Source of the DNA: Halictus rubicundus
Taxonomy: Eukaryota; Arthropoda; Insecta; Hymenoptera; Halictidae
Length of the DNA: 64,000 nucleotides
Direction: 5' to 3'
Assembly (NCBI RefSeq): GCF_050948215.1
Contig: NC_135155.1
Coordinates: 14,154,001 to 14,218,000, forward strand
Position 1 is the stretch's first letter. Each line of letters starts with the position of its first letter. Of the stretch, positions 35,244 to 46,560 are shown piece after piece. The notes below the pieces were generated by a model. The model searched no databases. It was not told the origin of the DNA and worked only from the letters and a program-made list of their open reading frames with translations. The translations under genes were made by a program, and so were the position numbers.

Positions 35244-35858
35244 TTGCAACAGATGCAGAAAATTTTTGTCTTGCATGAAGATCTGCAGTTTGTTAATACA
35301 TATTCATTAAAATATATCACGAAGGGAAGAAAGACTTGGAAAGGTTAATTTTTAGTTAAAATTGAAATATACCGTAGAGAGAACGGCACCTTGAACTGCT
35401 GCAATTTGCGCCACGATTTCGTCCGATTTATCTACGCATGAATTTAATCCAGTTTTAATGCTAGCTTCTGTTCACGGACTAGGACAATCAACGGAAGGAT
35501 ATATCGTTGTCCGAAGGACAGGCCGCGAATTAGTTCCGTCTCACTGGATATTGTAATTGATTTTCCTTAACTCGATTTTAGTGCCTTTAAGCTTGATCTA
35601 CACGAGGTTTGGTCACGGTACGATTGCCCTCTGGTATTCCGCAATCTTCGAACTTATTTGTGTCAGGCTAGCAATCGAACTTCCGTCCTCCAGCAATTTT
35701 CCTTTAACATCAATTTCAACTTAATCCCTTGCCACCATTCTCAATCTTCGGATCCTCTTGGATTCTTCTTGGAAAGCTAGAAAATTGAGTCAAACAATTA
35801 ACTAAGTTGAGGTATAGCATCCAACAAAATTAATTTCCCCTTAGTCGATCTTAACACA
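35244..35858. other. Unassigned non-coding stretch
   Basis: AT-rich, with no gene or named repeat beyond the words noted for dispersed repeat A. Confidence 0.5.
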
Positions 35859-36047
35859 TACAGTGAATTCTCGATATATGTCAACAACATGGGTCATGCC
35901 AGTCATGTATCGTCCAGGAGACATACCCGAGCCGTGTTATGTTTACACTCCTCGGCGTCCTCGGCGTCCCGAGCTTCGCGGTAGTGGGGATAATTCCGCG
36001 ACATTTATCAGCCAGGCCTTGGCGACATATATAGAGAAATCACTGTA
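35859..36047 (+). mobile_element. TA-flanked MITE family G, copy 2
   Basis: TACAGTGAATTCTCGATATA at the left and TATATAGAGAAATCACTGTA at the right form imperfect ~24-bp inverted ends bounded by TA. The interior has GTTTACACTCCTCGG and GTGGGGATAATTCCGCGAC. A copy in inverse orientation lies about 690 bp downstream. No protein is encoded, and the 61-codon frame through it is incidental. Confidence 0.9.
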
Positions 36048-36734
36048 GTAATCGAAGCTCCGGGTAGAGTCACCGAGTTAACGCGTTTCCCATAGCGCGG
36101 AACGATTTCGAGCAGACTTTTGAGACATTTGTCACCGGGCTTCAGGCCGACAAAATCGAGAAAATGCGTCCCGCGGCGAGCAGAAACGAGCTCGCAATGC
36201 TCCGACGTGCCCGCGCGCGTTAAAAGTGGGGTCGCGGGCTGCGAGGCAGAGCGGCAGCACCACGGACGGATGACTTGCAGGAGCGTTAATAGCGGTCGAT
36301 CGCGAAAAATTCGCGCCGTTAATCGTCCCGGCGCATACGAATGGTCATCGTTACCTTTCTCACGCTCGAGCCGAGCCGAGCCGAGCCGAGCGAGCGAGCG
36401 AGCGAGCGAGCGAACGGACAGCGCAAGCCGAGAAAGGTCCCGAGTCGCCGCGATTTCTTATGCGCGCGGACTGCGGACACCGGTTACATCCTGCGCCGCG
36501 CGTTATCTTCTTATTTCGCGTGCACGCCGCCCGTAAAACCCGTAAACTGTCCCCGGGAGACGTACCACCGGCAATACGCGCGGGAAACGCCGTGACCGGC
36601 TTGTATTGCGAGAATGCTCGCCCTTGTCGGCCTCCGACAACCGGAAATCGAGTATCCGTGCTGACGAAAACTGTCTCCGTTCACACTTTCAAACAATAGA
36701 GGAGAGGGATATGAGATGGCAAAGTTTTCACCAG
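36048..36734. other. Unassigned GC-rich spacer between inverted MITE copies
   Basis: Open plus-strand frames (36120-36536, 36341-36595, 36460-36699) overlap each other and a GAGC repeat, and none has a recognisable domain. Confidence 0.5.
36367..36413. repeat. (CGAGC)n to (GAGC)n compound microsatellite
   Basis: About four CCGAG pentamers change directly into about six GAGC tetramers. Confidence 0.95.
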
Positions 36735-36916
36735 GACAGCGATTTCTCTGTATATGTCGCCAGCGCCTCCATGATAAACGTCGCGAAATTATCCTCACTA
36801 CCGCGGGGTATACCCTGTGAGAGGCCTCGGATGTCGAGGAGTGTAAACATTACTAGGGTATGTCTCCTGGACGATGCATGACCCGTTTTGTTGACATATA
36901 TCGAGAATCCACTGTA
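36735..36916 (-). mobile_element. TA-flanked MITE family G, copy 3 (reverse)
   Basis: The reverse orientation of copy 2. CAGCGATTTCTCTGTATATG is on the left and CATATATCGAGAATCCACTG then TA on the right. The interior has CATGATAAACGTCGCGAA and GAGGAGTGTAAACAT. The left TA has become GA. With copy 2 it makes an inverted pair. Confidence 0.88.
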
Positions 36917-37119
36917 TTGATACTTTTAAGAATGGTTGCGCATCACATATTAAGCTTCCCTCTTTCGCAGTGCCGGATTAAGAGCCTTCAGACGCCCCAA
37001 TTTGGATAATTTGGCCAAAAAGTATTTTTAACAAAAGTTAGAGTATTGAACTACAATATTATTGCTATGTAAAAGATGTAAAATTCTGTCTTGATACTCG
37101 CTTTCATATAACACAAAAA

Positions 37120-37745
37120 GTCCACGCTTCTTGAAGAATATTACAAATATCAAAAATTGATCTCCGCCAGTATATCCGTTATGAAAAGCAGTAACATATT
37201 TTCCTGTTTCATTTTTGCTTAATATTTCTTATTAAGGAGATATACATTGGCTAATGGAGATCTGAACACCAAACCTCGATTTAAAGCTTAATGCCTCGTG
37301 TATCAACTGTTCATGATTTCCCGAAAAATATTGCAGATATAAAAAGTTTATCTCCGCCAGTATATCCGTTGTGAAAAACACTAAAATATTTTCCTCTTTC
37401 ATTTTTGTCTAGTATTTCTTATTAAGAATATAAACATTGGCTAATAGAGAACTGAACACCAAACCTCAATTTAAAGCTTAATGCTTCGTGTATCAACTAT
37501 TTGTGATTTCTCGAAAAATATTGCAGATATCAAAAGTTTATCTCCGCCAGTATATCAGTTATGAAAAACAGTAAAATATTTTCCTCTTTCATTTCTGTCC
37601 AGTATTTCTTACGAAGAATATAAACATTGGCAAATAGAGACGTGAACACCAAACCTCGACTTAAAGCTTGATGCCTCGTGTATTCATCGTTTCTCGAAAA
37701 ATATTGCAAATATCGAGAACTCATCGACGCCAGTACAAATGTTTC
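37120..37745. repeat. 190-bp tandem repeat, about 3.3 copies
   Basis: TCTCCGCCAGTATAT is at 37161, 37351 and 37541 (190 bp each) and a decayed version is at 37721. Units also share TTCATTTTTG, AGTATTTCTTATTAAG, AACACCAAACCTCGA and TTTAAAGCTTAATGC. Units are about 90 percent alike. No terminal repeats are visible. Confidence 0.93.
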
Positions 37746-38667
37746 GTATATTTATTATAAAAGCATCAAATTCGATAATGTATCTTTGTTGCAAAATTAA
37801 ATCAGTTCAGCTATATTCCTGTTTTCAATTATCGTCGCTGTTTCCACGCTCAGTCATCTACGAGTAAAGTTATCCGCTATTTGCTTTCGCAATCGTCAGT
37901 TTTGTTCAAACTTCCTAAATAGCGGGTGGGAAGTATTATTTTCGAAAATGTTCGGCCATCGACGAACCCACGTTCTCGTTAATTAACAGCACAGATATCC
38001 GCGCGTATTCGCGAGGGCTCGCTCGCGCGGCTGTCGAACTCCTCGACGATATATCACTCCGTAAATTAGACGGCGTACAGACGCTTTATGAATCGTAAAT
38101 ATTTGCACGACCGAGTGAAACTCGCCTGGCCTGCCAGCCTGCCTAACACCGGTCGAACGTTAATCGTCGGTTTTCCAGTTGAAATGCCCGTGCGAACCGT
38201 CGGCGTCGCTCGCCGATCAAAACGAACAGCTGGATGCGTTCCCTCCGTTCCTCGCATCGCGTTGTCCCGGACAAATTACCGGTTTACGGGATAAGTGGGA
38301 CCGTGCGCGCCTCTCCGAAGCCTTTCAGAGAGTTCCGTACCGATTTAGAACCGTTTCCGGTTCGCACTTTCCTCCTGCACGCGGAAAAATAACGCTCCAA
38401 ACGCGTCCCCCCGATTTTGTCGGTTGTCCGCAGCTGGTTGACAAAATGGCCGGCTGGGAAGCGGTGTAAGTTCACCTCACGATGATTTCCGTTAATATTA
38501 TTTTCCGAATCACTTATTCACGGTAATTACTATAGAACTTCTTTACCGAAAGATGGGCCGGTAGATTCTTGTGTGACTAGTTTTCGTTCGATATAAGACG
38601 ATCTTTTCTCCGTAACAAGAAATTCTCTATCCCCTCTTCTTCTTTTAAAGTTGTCCCCTCGACGTGG
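37746..38667. other. Unassigned non-coding stretch
   Basis: No gene or named repeat. Overlapping frames at 38066-38475 on both strands are unsupported. Confidence 0.5.
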
Positions 38668-38960
38668 GTGTCAACGTGTTAATATTGTTATAATCTGTCC
38701 ACTGCTTCAAATTGGAACTACACATTTTGAATACGGAAAATCAATAATGTGTAATGAGAGCATTTGTTATGTAATCAAAGCAAGTTTATTCTATTAGAAA
38801 AGATTGGATAATATTGTACTATGTATAATTTATATTTTTTATACTAATTCTACATATATCTAGCATATCTTTTTATTATATTTTTATTATATGTTAAGTT
38901 GTAATATGAATAATTGTACTGCGAAGGCATTTTTATAACCTCAGTAATTCCAGAATAAGG
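38668..38960 (+). repeat. Dispersed repeat C, copy 1
   Basis: Matches 42719-42931: CTGTCCACTG, CAAATTGG, ACTACACATTTT, AATGAGAGCATTTGTTATGT and CAAGTTTATTCTATTAGAAA. It ends near AATTCCAGAATAA. This copy has about 70 extra AT-rich bases in its distal part. The class is unknown, and a foldback element follows directly. Confidence 0.85.
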
Positions 38961-38966
38961 TTAGGT

Positions 38967-39195
38967 GACGAAAACCACGGACCAATCGGAGCGAGGCTAC
39001 AGCAGACGGATGCCGGCTAGGCCAATACCAATCCCCCGCTCAGCTGTAGCCGCGCTCTGATTGGTCCGTGGTTTTCGTCGATAACTCCTTAACGATGCCG
39101 CGTAGAACATATTCGCAAAGGGAAAAGTTACGTCGAATCGCCTCAGGAATCATCCGCTTCAAGGAAGTACACTTTTGGTTGTACCATCTCGCTAT
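38967..39195. mobile_element. CCAAT foldback element F, 5'-truncated copy
   Basis: Left arm 38967-39002 (GACGAAAACCACGGACCAAT...) and right arm 39044-39079 are inverted copies of about 36 bp with two mismatches. The right side continues through CCTTAACGATGCCGC, GGGAAAAGTTACGTCGAAT and TCAGGAATCA to a GTACCATCTC end, as in the complete copy at 62745-63086. The left counterpart of that outer part is missing. Confidence 0.8.
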
Positions 39196-41038
39196 TACAG
39201 GAATAACTATTACAGGAATAATGTTAGAAACGTATCATTTTGCGACGACCCTGTAATAGTAACTCGACCGCGAAGAGTGAACGAATCCTTACGCTGTAGA
39301 CGCGCTGCAGGAGCAGGACGCGACTCGCTTATGCAACCAGGGGAGGAAAAAAGGATGAAAACGCGAGCAACACGGGCGATAAGAGCTCTCGCGCGGACTT
39401 ATCGTCCGTATCGGAGGCAGAGATCGGCGTGGCACGGTGACTCAGAGGATCGAGAAACGGGAACGCGAGCAGGTTCCAGGCCAGCCGCCGATCCTCTCGG
39501 CGCAATTAGACACTCGTAACATGAGGCGATTTATATTAATCGGCCGGGCGTTAGTCACAACAGATCGAACGGAATTTCACGGTTCCGTGCGGCCACGGTT
39601 TTCGCAAGCCGATCTCACGAAATACTTTCACGAGTCGCGCCCGCCTAGACGATATCGCGCTGCGACACACTGTCGCACGTCGCGGGAGGAAAAATTCGCT
39701 AAAATGGCGGACTGCCGAGTTTCTCCGGCTGCCTGGTCTACGTTGTGATAATTGCTATATTTACAATGAGGAGCAAAATTGAACCAACGAACCCATTAAA
39801 AAAAAAAAGAAAAGGAAAAAGAATCCATTTTTCTACACAATATTCGAACACTATTACGTCTAATTTACTAGTTACAGAGTCTTACTCTTGACTCAGTGAA
39901 CGATTTTATCAACTGCATGCTTTTGCGGTTATCTCGTGGATTATTGTTTATATCACAAAATCTGTTAGACGAAACTTGTAGATCTAGACAGGACATATTA
40001 TTTATATTTTATCACTATTTTTCGTACACTGAATAGTTTTCGGATAAAATGGTGGAGAAGACCGGATACTATCTGTTGCTTCTGAAAATGTATAATATTT
40101 TATCCGACGGTAAATGTACGTAATACAATAATTAAAAAGTCATTTAAAAAGCCTGTACACTACCACGAAAGATGCATATATAAAGTTTAAAAAAAAAAGT
40201 TTCCTCGATCGCTACTGTACCTAGTTGTTGCTATCATAAACGCGCAAAGTGTACCAATCGCGTTAGATTCGCAACGGACAACCATAACGTCGATCGTCGT
40301 GGCGGTGTTGCCCCATGTTCGATCGCGATCATAAAAATGCAGTGCTGAAAGGATACATCGAATCGGCGTCGTTGCGAAGTCCTAAGATCCGTCAGAGCGA
40401 AACGCAGCCTCGCCGTTTCGAAAGGATAGAACGTGGATTATCGATCGTACGATTGTTACCGAACGGTACTAATTACAGTCGCCACTAATCGAAAGTCCTG
40501 TCGGGCCGCAACCGGCCACTAACTTACATCGGATTTTTAGGGGAATCGTATAATCCGTGTGCCCGCGATACAAAGTCCGCGGTATGCGCGGCACGACGAC
40601 GTTGATAGAGAGTTTATGCTACGAAAGGTTACGCTGCCGAGCGGTAATTGGTCGATCCTCCGATCCAGGATTCTAATGTCCCTGCGCGCAATTTTAATTA
40701 AAGTTCCAATCGAGGCTCTATGTCCATCCGCGAATTACGCTACCGCCGCGGAAATATTGTACAGCCGAAGCCGTGTTTCCCGACGATCTTTCTAAATCCC
40801 ATTATCTAATCTGCTGCTAATAACTTTTATTGAGGATGCATTAAGTGTTGCGCGAGAAGTGGATCGAGCAGATCATGCAAATTCCATGTTCCGTGCTGTC
40901 TGCGCACAACATCTATATCGTCAAAAGTATTTTGTAAACCTGGTCGGAGAATGATGACACCAGGTATAATAACTTAATAATCACCACGTTAATACCTTCA
41001 TGACCACGTTAATATTATTACGATAGTTGCGTCCTATC
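39196..41038. other. Unassigned non-coding stretch
   Basis: CTATTACAGGAATAA is duplicated in tandem at the start (near 39190-39221). Otherwise I see no gene, RNA or transposon. Frames at 39175-39748 and 40559-40795 lack recognisable features. Confidence 0.5.
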
Positions 41039-41236
41039 ACAAGACTCCGTAGATTCGCGATAAGGTAGAGTGACCACGTTACCGACAGAAATAGGCGAAA
41101 AATGGTTTTACGTGCCTCAACTTTTCGTCCGTATATGAGAATATTTTTCGCTGGGAAAGGGCTCATTCGAAAGAGGGAGGTTCAATCTGGCGTGCGCTGG
41201 TCATGAGCTGACGAGATTATGCAGATATTCGGTAAC
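41039..41236 (+). repeat. Dispersed repeat D, copy 1
   Basis: Matches 55425-55520. GACTCCGTAGATTCGCGATA, AGGTAGAGTGACCACGTTAC, CATTCGAAAGAG and GCTGACGAGATTATGCAGAT occur in the same order. This copy has about 60 bp between the second and third words that the other lacks. Confidence 0.85.
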
Positions 41237-41968
41237 ATAAGCGTCAGAAGTAGGCCAAAAATTGACGATGTGCATGCCGTGGAATCCAAGCATTTTTATG
41301 CCATTGCATAAGTTTCCTGAATAAAATCTCCAAGAAAATCTCATAGAAAACCTATTTTCAAAGAAAATATCTCCAGCTACAAATTGAGGTATATTTTGTC
41401 TCGATTCTCTGCGAAATAAAGCCAAAAACTTGAAGCACGTTTCCGGCGTCAGAATTCACGATATCGATAATACAGAGCAAAAAATGTGACAAGTTTCGTC
41501 ACAGACTTAGTACCCGTCGGATCAAGATCAAGACGGATCTCAAGTCAGTGGCTGAAGGCTGTGAACGGAAATTATGCAGCAGTTACCGACCTGCTGACTC
41601 TGCAAAAGTCGCGTGACTACCCTTGGCTCTTATGTTATAGTTCTCTCAGATTTTTCGAATGAGGACACACGTTTAAGAAATGTGAAAGTCCCCAAAAATC
41701 CAGGAAAAAAAGTATATTTCTCGCAGAAGTTTCAGGGATAGCAGTTTTGTAAAAATTCAGTAGTGAGAGATTGCCGAAAGCAATGTTCTCGATTTTTCTC
41801 AGATTTTATTTATAAAGTGCGTCACCGGTAATAAAATAATTATTCGTCTGTGGGAATATGCAATATATTGAGAGAAACAAGTTTTGGAACACCCTGTGTA
41901 TAGATGCAGGCTCACAGCAGCGATTCGCACATATTCGTCGGCTGATGTATGGGCTACATATCGGCCGA

Positions 41969-42000
41969 GTGCGTGACCGTGCGTGACCGTGCGTGACCGG
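41969..42000. repeat. (GTGCGTGACC)n minisatellite
   Basis: Three perfect tandem copies of a 10-bp unit. Confidence 0.95.
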
Positions 42001-42162
42001 GACTCGCGTGCACCGTCTCTCCGAGTGAGTTGTTCCTCTCTCGGCTCGCCGGGGACGAAAAATATGTTAACAAGAACCGTGGACGCGCGTAGAGACTTCT
42101 AATTCCGACCCCGGTATCCTCTATCCCTCTCCCTTTTTCTCTGTGTGTATCAGCTGCTCCCT

Positions 42163-42178
42163 GTCTCTCCCTCTCTCC

Positions 42179-42223
<45 letters not shown>
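42163..42223. repeat. CT-rich microsatellite
   Basis: TCTCCCTC words pass into a pure CT run of about 35 bases. Confidence 0.95.
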
Positions 42224-42718
42224 GATTTCTCTGTCTTCTCGTACACTCTCTTTGATCCTTTCTCTCTTTCTGCCGGGTCACAGCGAGCATCGGCTGTACG
42301 CTCTCGCAGATGAAGACGTCCGAGGAGCCCGACAACGGTTCTTCTTGCTCGATCCTCAATGGAACGCGTGTCTTCCGGATCGAATTAATCACGATGGAAT
42401 CTCGATTATTCGAACCGGTCGCGCGTGCACCGATCACGGGCCCTCCATCCTCCGGGTACAATGGGCCCGCAGCTTTTTTCCCTCCGCCACCGATTGCTCG
42501 ATTTTTGAACAACGATCCAGGGATCCAGTAATAACGGTGCGCGGTCTTCAGCGATTTTCGCTGTGGTGACTCGCGAAATTTTGAAATTTGGTTTTTAAGT
42601 TTCACCAGCGGTCGGTGAGTAAATACGTAGACGGTGGATTTTTATGGAAAATTGTTTGAGTAGATTGCGAGAAAGGAGAGCTGGGAAATTTATTTCTTCT
42701 CTTAATGATTTTAATGAG

Positions 42719-42931
42719 CCGACACTGATACATTAATATCGTTTTAATTTGTCCACTGTATCAAATTGGGACTACACATTTTTGTGCTGAATGCAGAAAA
42801 TCAATAATGCGTAATGAGAGCATTTGTTATGTAATCAAAGCAAGTTTATTCTATTAGAAAGAATCGGATAATATTATAATTTATAATAAAAATTGTAAAG
42901 GCATTTTTGTAACTTCAGGAATTCCAGAATA
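42719..42931 (+). repeat. Dispersed repeat C, copy 2
   Basis: Same order of words as at 38668-38960 but lacking the AT-rich extension. It ends near AATTCCAGAATAAAA. Confidence 0.85.
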
Positions 42932-43505
42932 AAAAATCTGAAACCGGTGATTTGACCGCCGTGGTAGGTTTATGGTGGTAGGTAATTTTGATTTAGAAAT
43001 TCAGGTCTCGTTAAATAAATTTCGTTGATTTTGTGGGTCTTTTTAGGATATTGGCACAGCAGTCAACGTACTTACCAACATTAAAAAACATTACTTCGTT
43101 GGCACCCAGTGCATAGATGGTCCGCTACCGGTGATTGATCGATGAAATTTCCTTACGAATTGACCCTTCGCGCGCGTGACTAACTCGCGTTAATAACGAA
43201 AATAACTTTCCATCTCCGTCTGGCGAACGCGGGGAAGCTCGATCTTCTGGCTGGGTGTGGCCAGATGGATCTTCGCGGATTTATCGCGAGCTGCGCGATT
43301 TCTGCAGGGACGTGGAACACGAGCGCAGAGTCGCCCCAACCATAATTCAACCGGGCGGTGTTCTCCGGGTCGAAAAATTCAGTGACGTTTCCACAGAAGC
43401 CCCTTGGTTGTCCTAAAAGTTCGTTTCGTTTCCAATTAGTGCACTCGATACAAATTCAACCTAGTTTTGTAGTAAACTAGTTTTGTGCAGGGTGTAAAAA
43501 CATAA
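42932..43505. other. Unassigned non-coding stretch
   Basis: No gene or named repeat. GGTAGGTTTATGGTGGTAGG near 42964 is a local duplication. Confidence 0.5.
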
Positions 43506-43725
43506 GTCACGACTATCATACCGTGATGTTGCACCCTCGATTTGGCGGAAATTGATGTAAGGAAGCAAAATTATTTTCAAGGTCAAAAAGGTCAACACTT
43601 TTTTTTCATTGCATCTTATTCTACTCATCACAAGGGTAAAAGGTGCAGAAGCAACCGTGGGTCAAAACTCGACCGTTCGCTCAAAAAATGATGATAAAGT
43701 TCTTTCATTATCAAACTGATTTTAT
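43506..43725 (+). repeat. Dispersed repeat B, copy 2
   Basis: Inverse match of 23500-23730. It contains GGTCAAAAAGGTCAACAC, CATTGCATCTTATTCTACTC and GGGTCAAAACTCGACCG. Confidence 0.75.
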
Positions 43726-44458
43726 TTATATTATTAATTCTTTTAATTTCAATATCGATGAAAAATCTACAACATTTAGCACTGTAAAAATCGAGTTACA
43801 TAAGTTTCAAAGGAAACCTATTAAAACCAGGTGTCCAATTCTAGCAACCCCCACCCCGCCCTGCGTTCAAAAATAAATAATGATAGATTCGAGGTAAAAA
43901 CTGCAGGATCTCTCGAAAACACGTTAAACCACGGGTCTCTGAAAACGGTCACGGCAGGAGGCCGGCAATTACGGGATCGCTGGTCTCGGTCTAGGTTTGC
44001 GGCTAATTAACACCTGCGGCGGGCCTCGATCGAGCTTTTCGGTCACAGTTGGCCAGCGGGACGCTCGAGAAAAATCGGCGAGCGGGTGAAAGCGGGTAGC
44101 GGGCAGTCGTTTTCCCGGCCTTTCCATAAATTGAACGGAGCTGGGAGTCGGCGGAGAACTCTCTCTCCGCGAGGCGTAACGCTCGCGATCTCGCGAGATC
44201 GCTGGATCGCTCGGATCGGTCTCCCGAGCTGATCCGGCGCGGACAATTAAGCATCCGGCCGATTATTATCGATCGAGGCACGCTCTCCAGGACCCAGGAG
44301 AAAGTCGACGCGCGCCGGGTCCGGTGACCTCACCTGCCTGCCGGAGACAGCGGCCTCGGACTCCAAGGAAGTCGCCTAACTGATTTGAACGAAGTATCAT
44401 GCGACTCGAATTCTCCATTTTAAAATTGTTCGAATTATACAGACTCTTTTGTTGGAGA
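43726..44458. other. Unassigned stretch, GC-rich from 43920
   Basis: Minus-strand frames at 44003-44281 and 44266-44691 are unsupported, and the latter runs through the transposon copy that follows. Confidence 0.5.
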
Positions 44459-44638
44459 TACGGTGATTTTTCTATATATGTCGCCGAGGCCTGGATGATA
44501 AACGTCGCGGAATTACCCCCACTACCGCCGGGTATACCCCGTGAGGGGCCACGAAGCTCGAGAGGCCTCGGACGCCGAGGAGTGTAAACATAACACGTCA
44601 TGACCCGTGTTGTTGACATATATCGAGAATTTACTCTA
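44459..44638 (-). mobile_element. TA-flanked MITE family G, copy 4 (reverse)
   Basis: TACGGTGATTTTTCTATATA on the left and CATATATCGAGAATTTACTC then TA on the right. The interior has GATGATAAACGTCGCGGAAT, CCCCACTACCG and GAGGAGTGTAAACAT. TA is present at both ends. Confidence 0.88.
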
Positions 44639-44663
44639 TTTGAATACATTTTTTCATTCAAGT

Positions 44664-44970
44664 ATACAGGGCGGTGGAATAACTTTGACAACCTGAAATA
44701 TTTTTGTTATTCGCAATCATATGCAAAAATGATATATACAAAACTTACACGGTATAGGAGGTGAAATATTCTGATGGAAACATTTTTCATATGGTTGAAG
44801 GCATCTCGGAAACTTCAAGGTCACCTTGATTTCTACAAATAGAATGACCCGGCTTTTGTGTCGCGAATCGATGGAGTATCAAACTCTGCGTAAATATGTA
44901 TTGACCTTCATGTGTTCTAAACCTAATAGTTGAGATATTATTGAAATAATATCCAATACGTATCCTGTAC
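44664..44970. mobile_element. Possible TACAGGG-ended element
   Basis: TACAGGGCGGTGGAATAACT starts just after copy 4 of family G, and a GTATCCTGTA word lies near 44959. The ends match only over the TACAGG core, so both the boundaries and the assignment are weak. Confidence 0.3.
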
Positions 44971-45024
44971 CTGGATCCGCTTAAGTGTCCGAACTGTTGA
45001 CCGTCTTCATGACGATTTCAGATG

Positions 45025-45130
45025 TCACCGGTTCGGATAATCGAGGTTCCGCTGTATCGTGTTTCAAATAGGTGAACACGATGGAAACTGTATCGTGTTC
45101 GGTGTCAATGCGATCAGAAAAATGGAAGAA
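45025..45130 (+). mobile_element. pogo-like element P, fragment
   Basis: GGTTCGGATAATCGAGGTTC, CGCTGTATCGTGTTTC, CTGTATCGTGTTCGGTGTCA and a GATCAGAAAAATG word. It is the same order as at 24590-24690, with the TATCGTGTT word present twice. Confidence 0.55.
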
Positions 45131-45784
45131 TGGAAGTAAAAAAAAGGTTTTGTCCTTGGATGACCCCTCAATGGGGATAAAATGCGATTGTAATCGATTA
45201 TTTCGGTCCTGTGGGATCCTTCGGAGGTTCACACGCGGCAGTCGAAGCGTTGGCGCACACGTGCAAAAGCATGATCTTCGGTCAGAAGCCGGTGCAAAAT
45301 CGCGACGCGCGTGCGGAACGAATCGCACCGCTCGAGGAAGCGGAACTGGGACTAGAAGAGAGACCGAGACCGAGGTAGGCGAACATGCATGCACGCGGTG
45401 TGTCCGACTTCGGAGGCAGTGCTATTGCCGCGGTTTTTTTTCCCCTGTTTATGCCAGCCGCGGGAAATCCACTCGGTCGATTTATGCAAATCTATGACGG
45501 GGTCAATGGGGAGCAACGAGATCGAAGAAACGCTAGAAAGCTACTTTTACCGATGAAATGGAACGATCTTCGGGTTCGTTTTTTAGTGGGGCGGCGAGCA
45601 GAGGATGCGAATGCCGTTCCCCGTCGATGCACCCCGTGGGATCGGTAATTATTTGATGCGATGCGATGCGATGGGGGAAGTTAAGGTGCACTGTAACAGA
45701 TTCGATAGATTCGATAGATCCAGCTGCATTAAACTCTTTTTTTTACACGGCAGATATCTCCCTCAACAGACCGTATAAATAAAG
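45131..45784. other. Unassigned stretch
   Basis: GATGC/GATGCGATGCG pentamers at 45657-45674 and an ATTCGATAG duplication near 45700 are the only structures. Frames at 44981-45394 (minus) and 45072-45497 (plus) lie antisense to each other. Confidence 0.5.
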
Positions 45785-45994
45785 TACAGTGAATTCTCGA
45801 TATATGTCATCAACACGGGTCTCGCCAGCGTCATGTATCGTCCAGGAGACATACCCGTGTTATGTTTACACTCCTCGGTGTCCGAGGCCCCTCGACCTTC
45901 TTTGCCCTTCATGGGGTACATACCGCGGTAGTGGGGACACTTCCGCGACGTTTATCATCCAGGCCTTCGCGACATATGTAGAGAAATCACTGTA
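45785..45994 (+). mobile_element. TA-flanked MITE family G, copy 5
   Basis: TACAGTGAATTCTCGATATA at the left, ATGTAGAGAAATCACTGTA at the right, with TA on both sides. It is nearly identical to copy 2 over the first 95 bases and carries an extra ~20 bp around CTTTGCCCTTCATGGGG. It is inverted relative to copy 4, about 1.15 kb upstream. Confidence 0.9.
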
Positions 45995-46159
45995 ATTGAA
46001 ACTGTACAATGTCTGAGAAATTGACGATATTTAACCTGTTGTCATTTCGTGAAAAACAATCGTAAAGCAATGAACTTGGACTCATTTTAAAGCTTGAACA
46101 TTCTACTTTCGCAAGCCGTTATTCATTTTCCTGTAAGATATTCTTACAGGATGCGGCAC

Positions 46160-46560
46160 ATGAGAAATCGAAGACCCATTTTCCTAAAAAATTCTACAAA
46201 TCATAACCTCTGTAAAAACATTAAAAAATTTTTTCCGTGAATAAATCTACCACAGACGTGAAGACTGAAGCCTCCCCTTCACAACGAGACCTCGAAACAT
46301 GATCTACGATTTTTTTTCACTGTTTTACGGACCAAACACGAGGACCAAGTATACCTTATATTATTGTAAGTTTGGCAGCACATCTGACATTCAAATTTCA
46401 ATAAATCTACGAAAAAAAAATCGTACATCAAGTTTTGAGGTGTCGTTGTAAAGGGGAAACTTCAATCTTCAAATCTACGGAAGATTCGTTCACGAAAAAA
46501 ATTGTCCAATATTTTTATTGACGCTTCAATTGGTAAAATTCTCGCCAGAAAAACTGAGAG
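46160..46560. mobile_element. ~400-bp foldback element
   Basis: A left arm of at least 105 bp (about 46213-46320) has an inverted partner at about 46405-46515. Matching pieces are CCGTGAATAAATCTACC with the reverse of GGAAGATTCGTTCACG, GAAGCCTCCCCTTCACAACG with the reverse of CGTTGTAAAGGGGAAACTTC, and CTACGATTTTTTTTC with GAAAAAAAAATCGTA. The arms are about 80 percent complementary around an ~85-bp centre. Weaker pairing extends outward to about 46160 and 46560. There is no coding capacity. Confidence 0.75.

Larger units (their letters stand above)
41237..42718. other. Unassigned stretch with microsatellites
   Basis: TTTTGGAACACCCTGTGTAT near 41882 looks like the end of a CAGGGTGTTCC-type element, but I could not find the other end. 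Microsatellites are listed below. Frames at 42150-42605 run antisense to each other. Confidence 0.5.
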
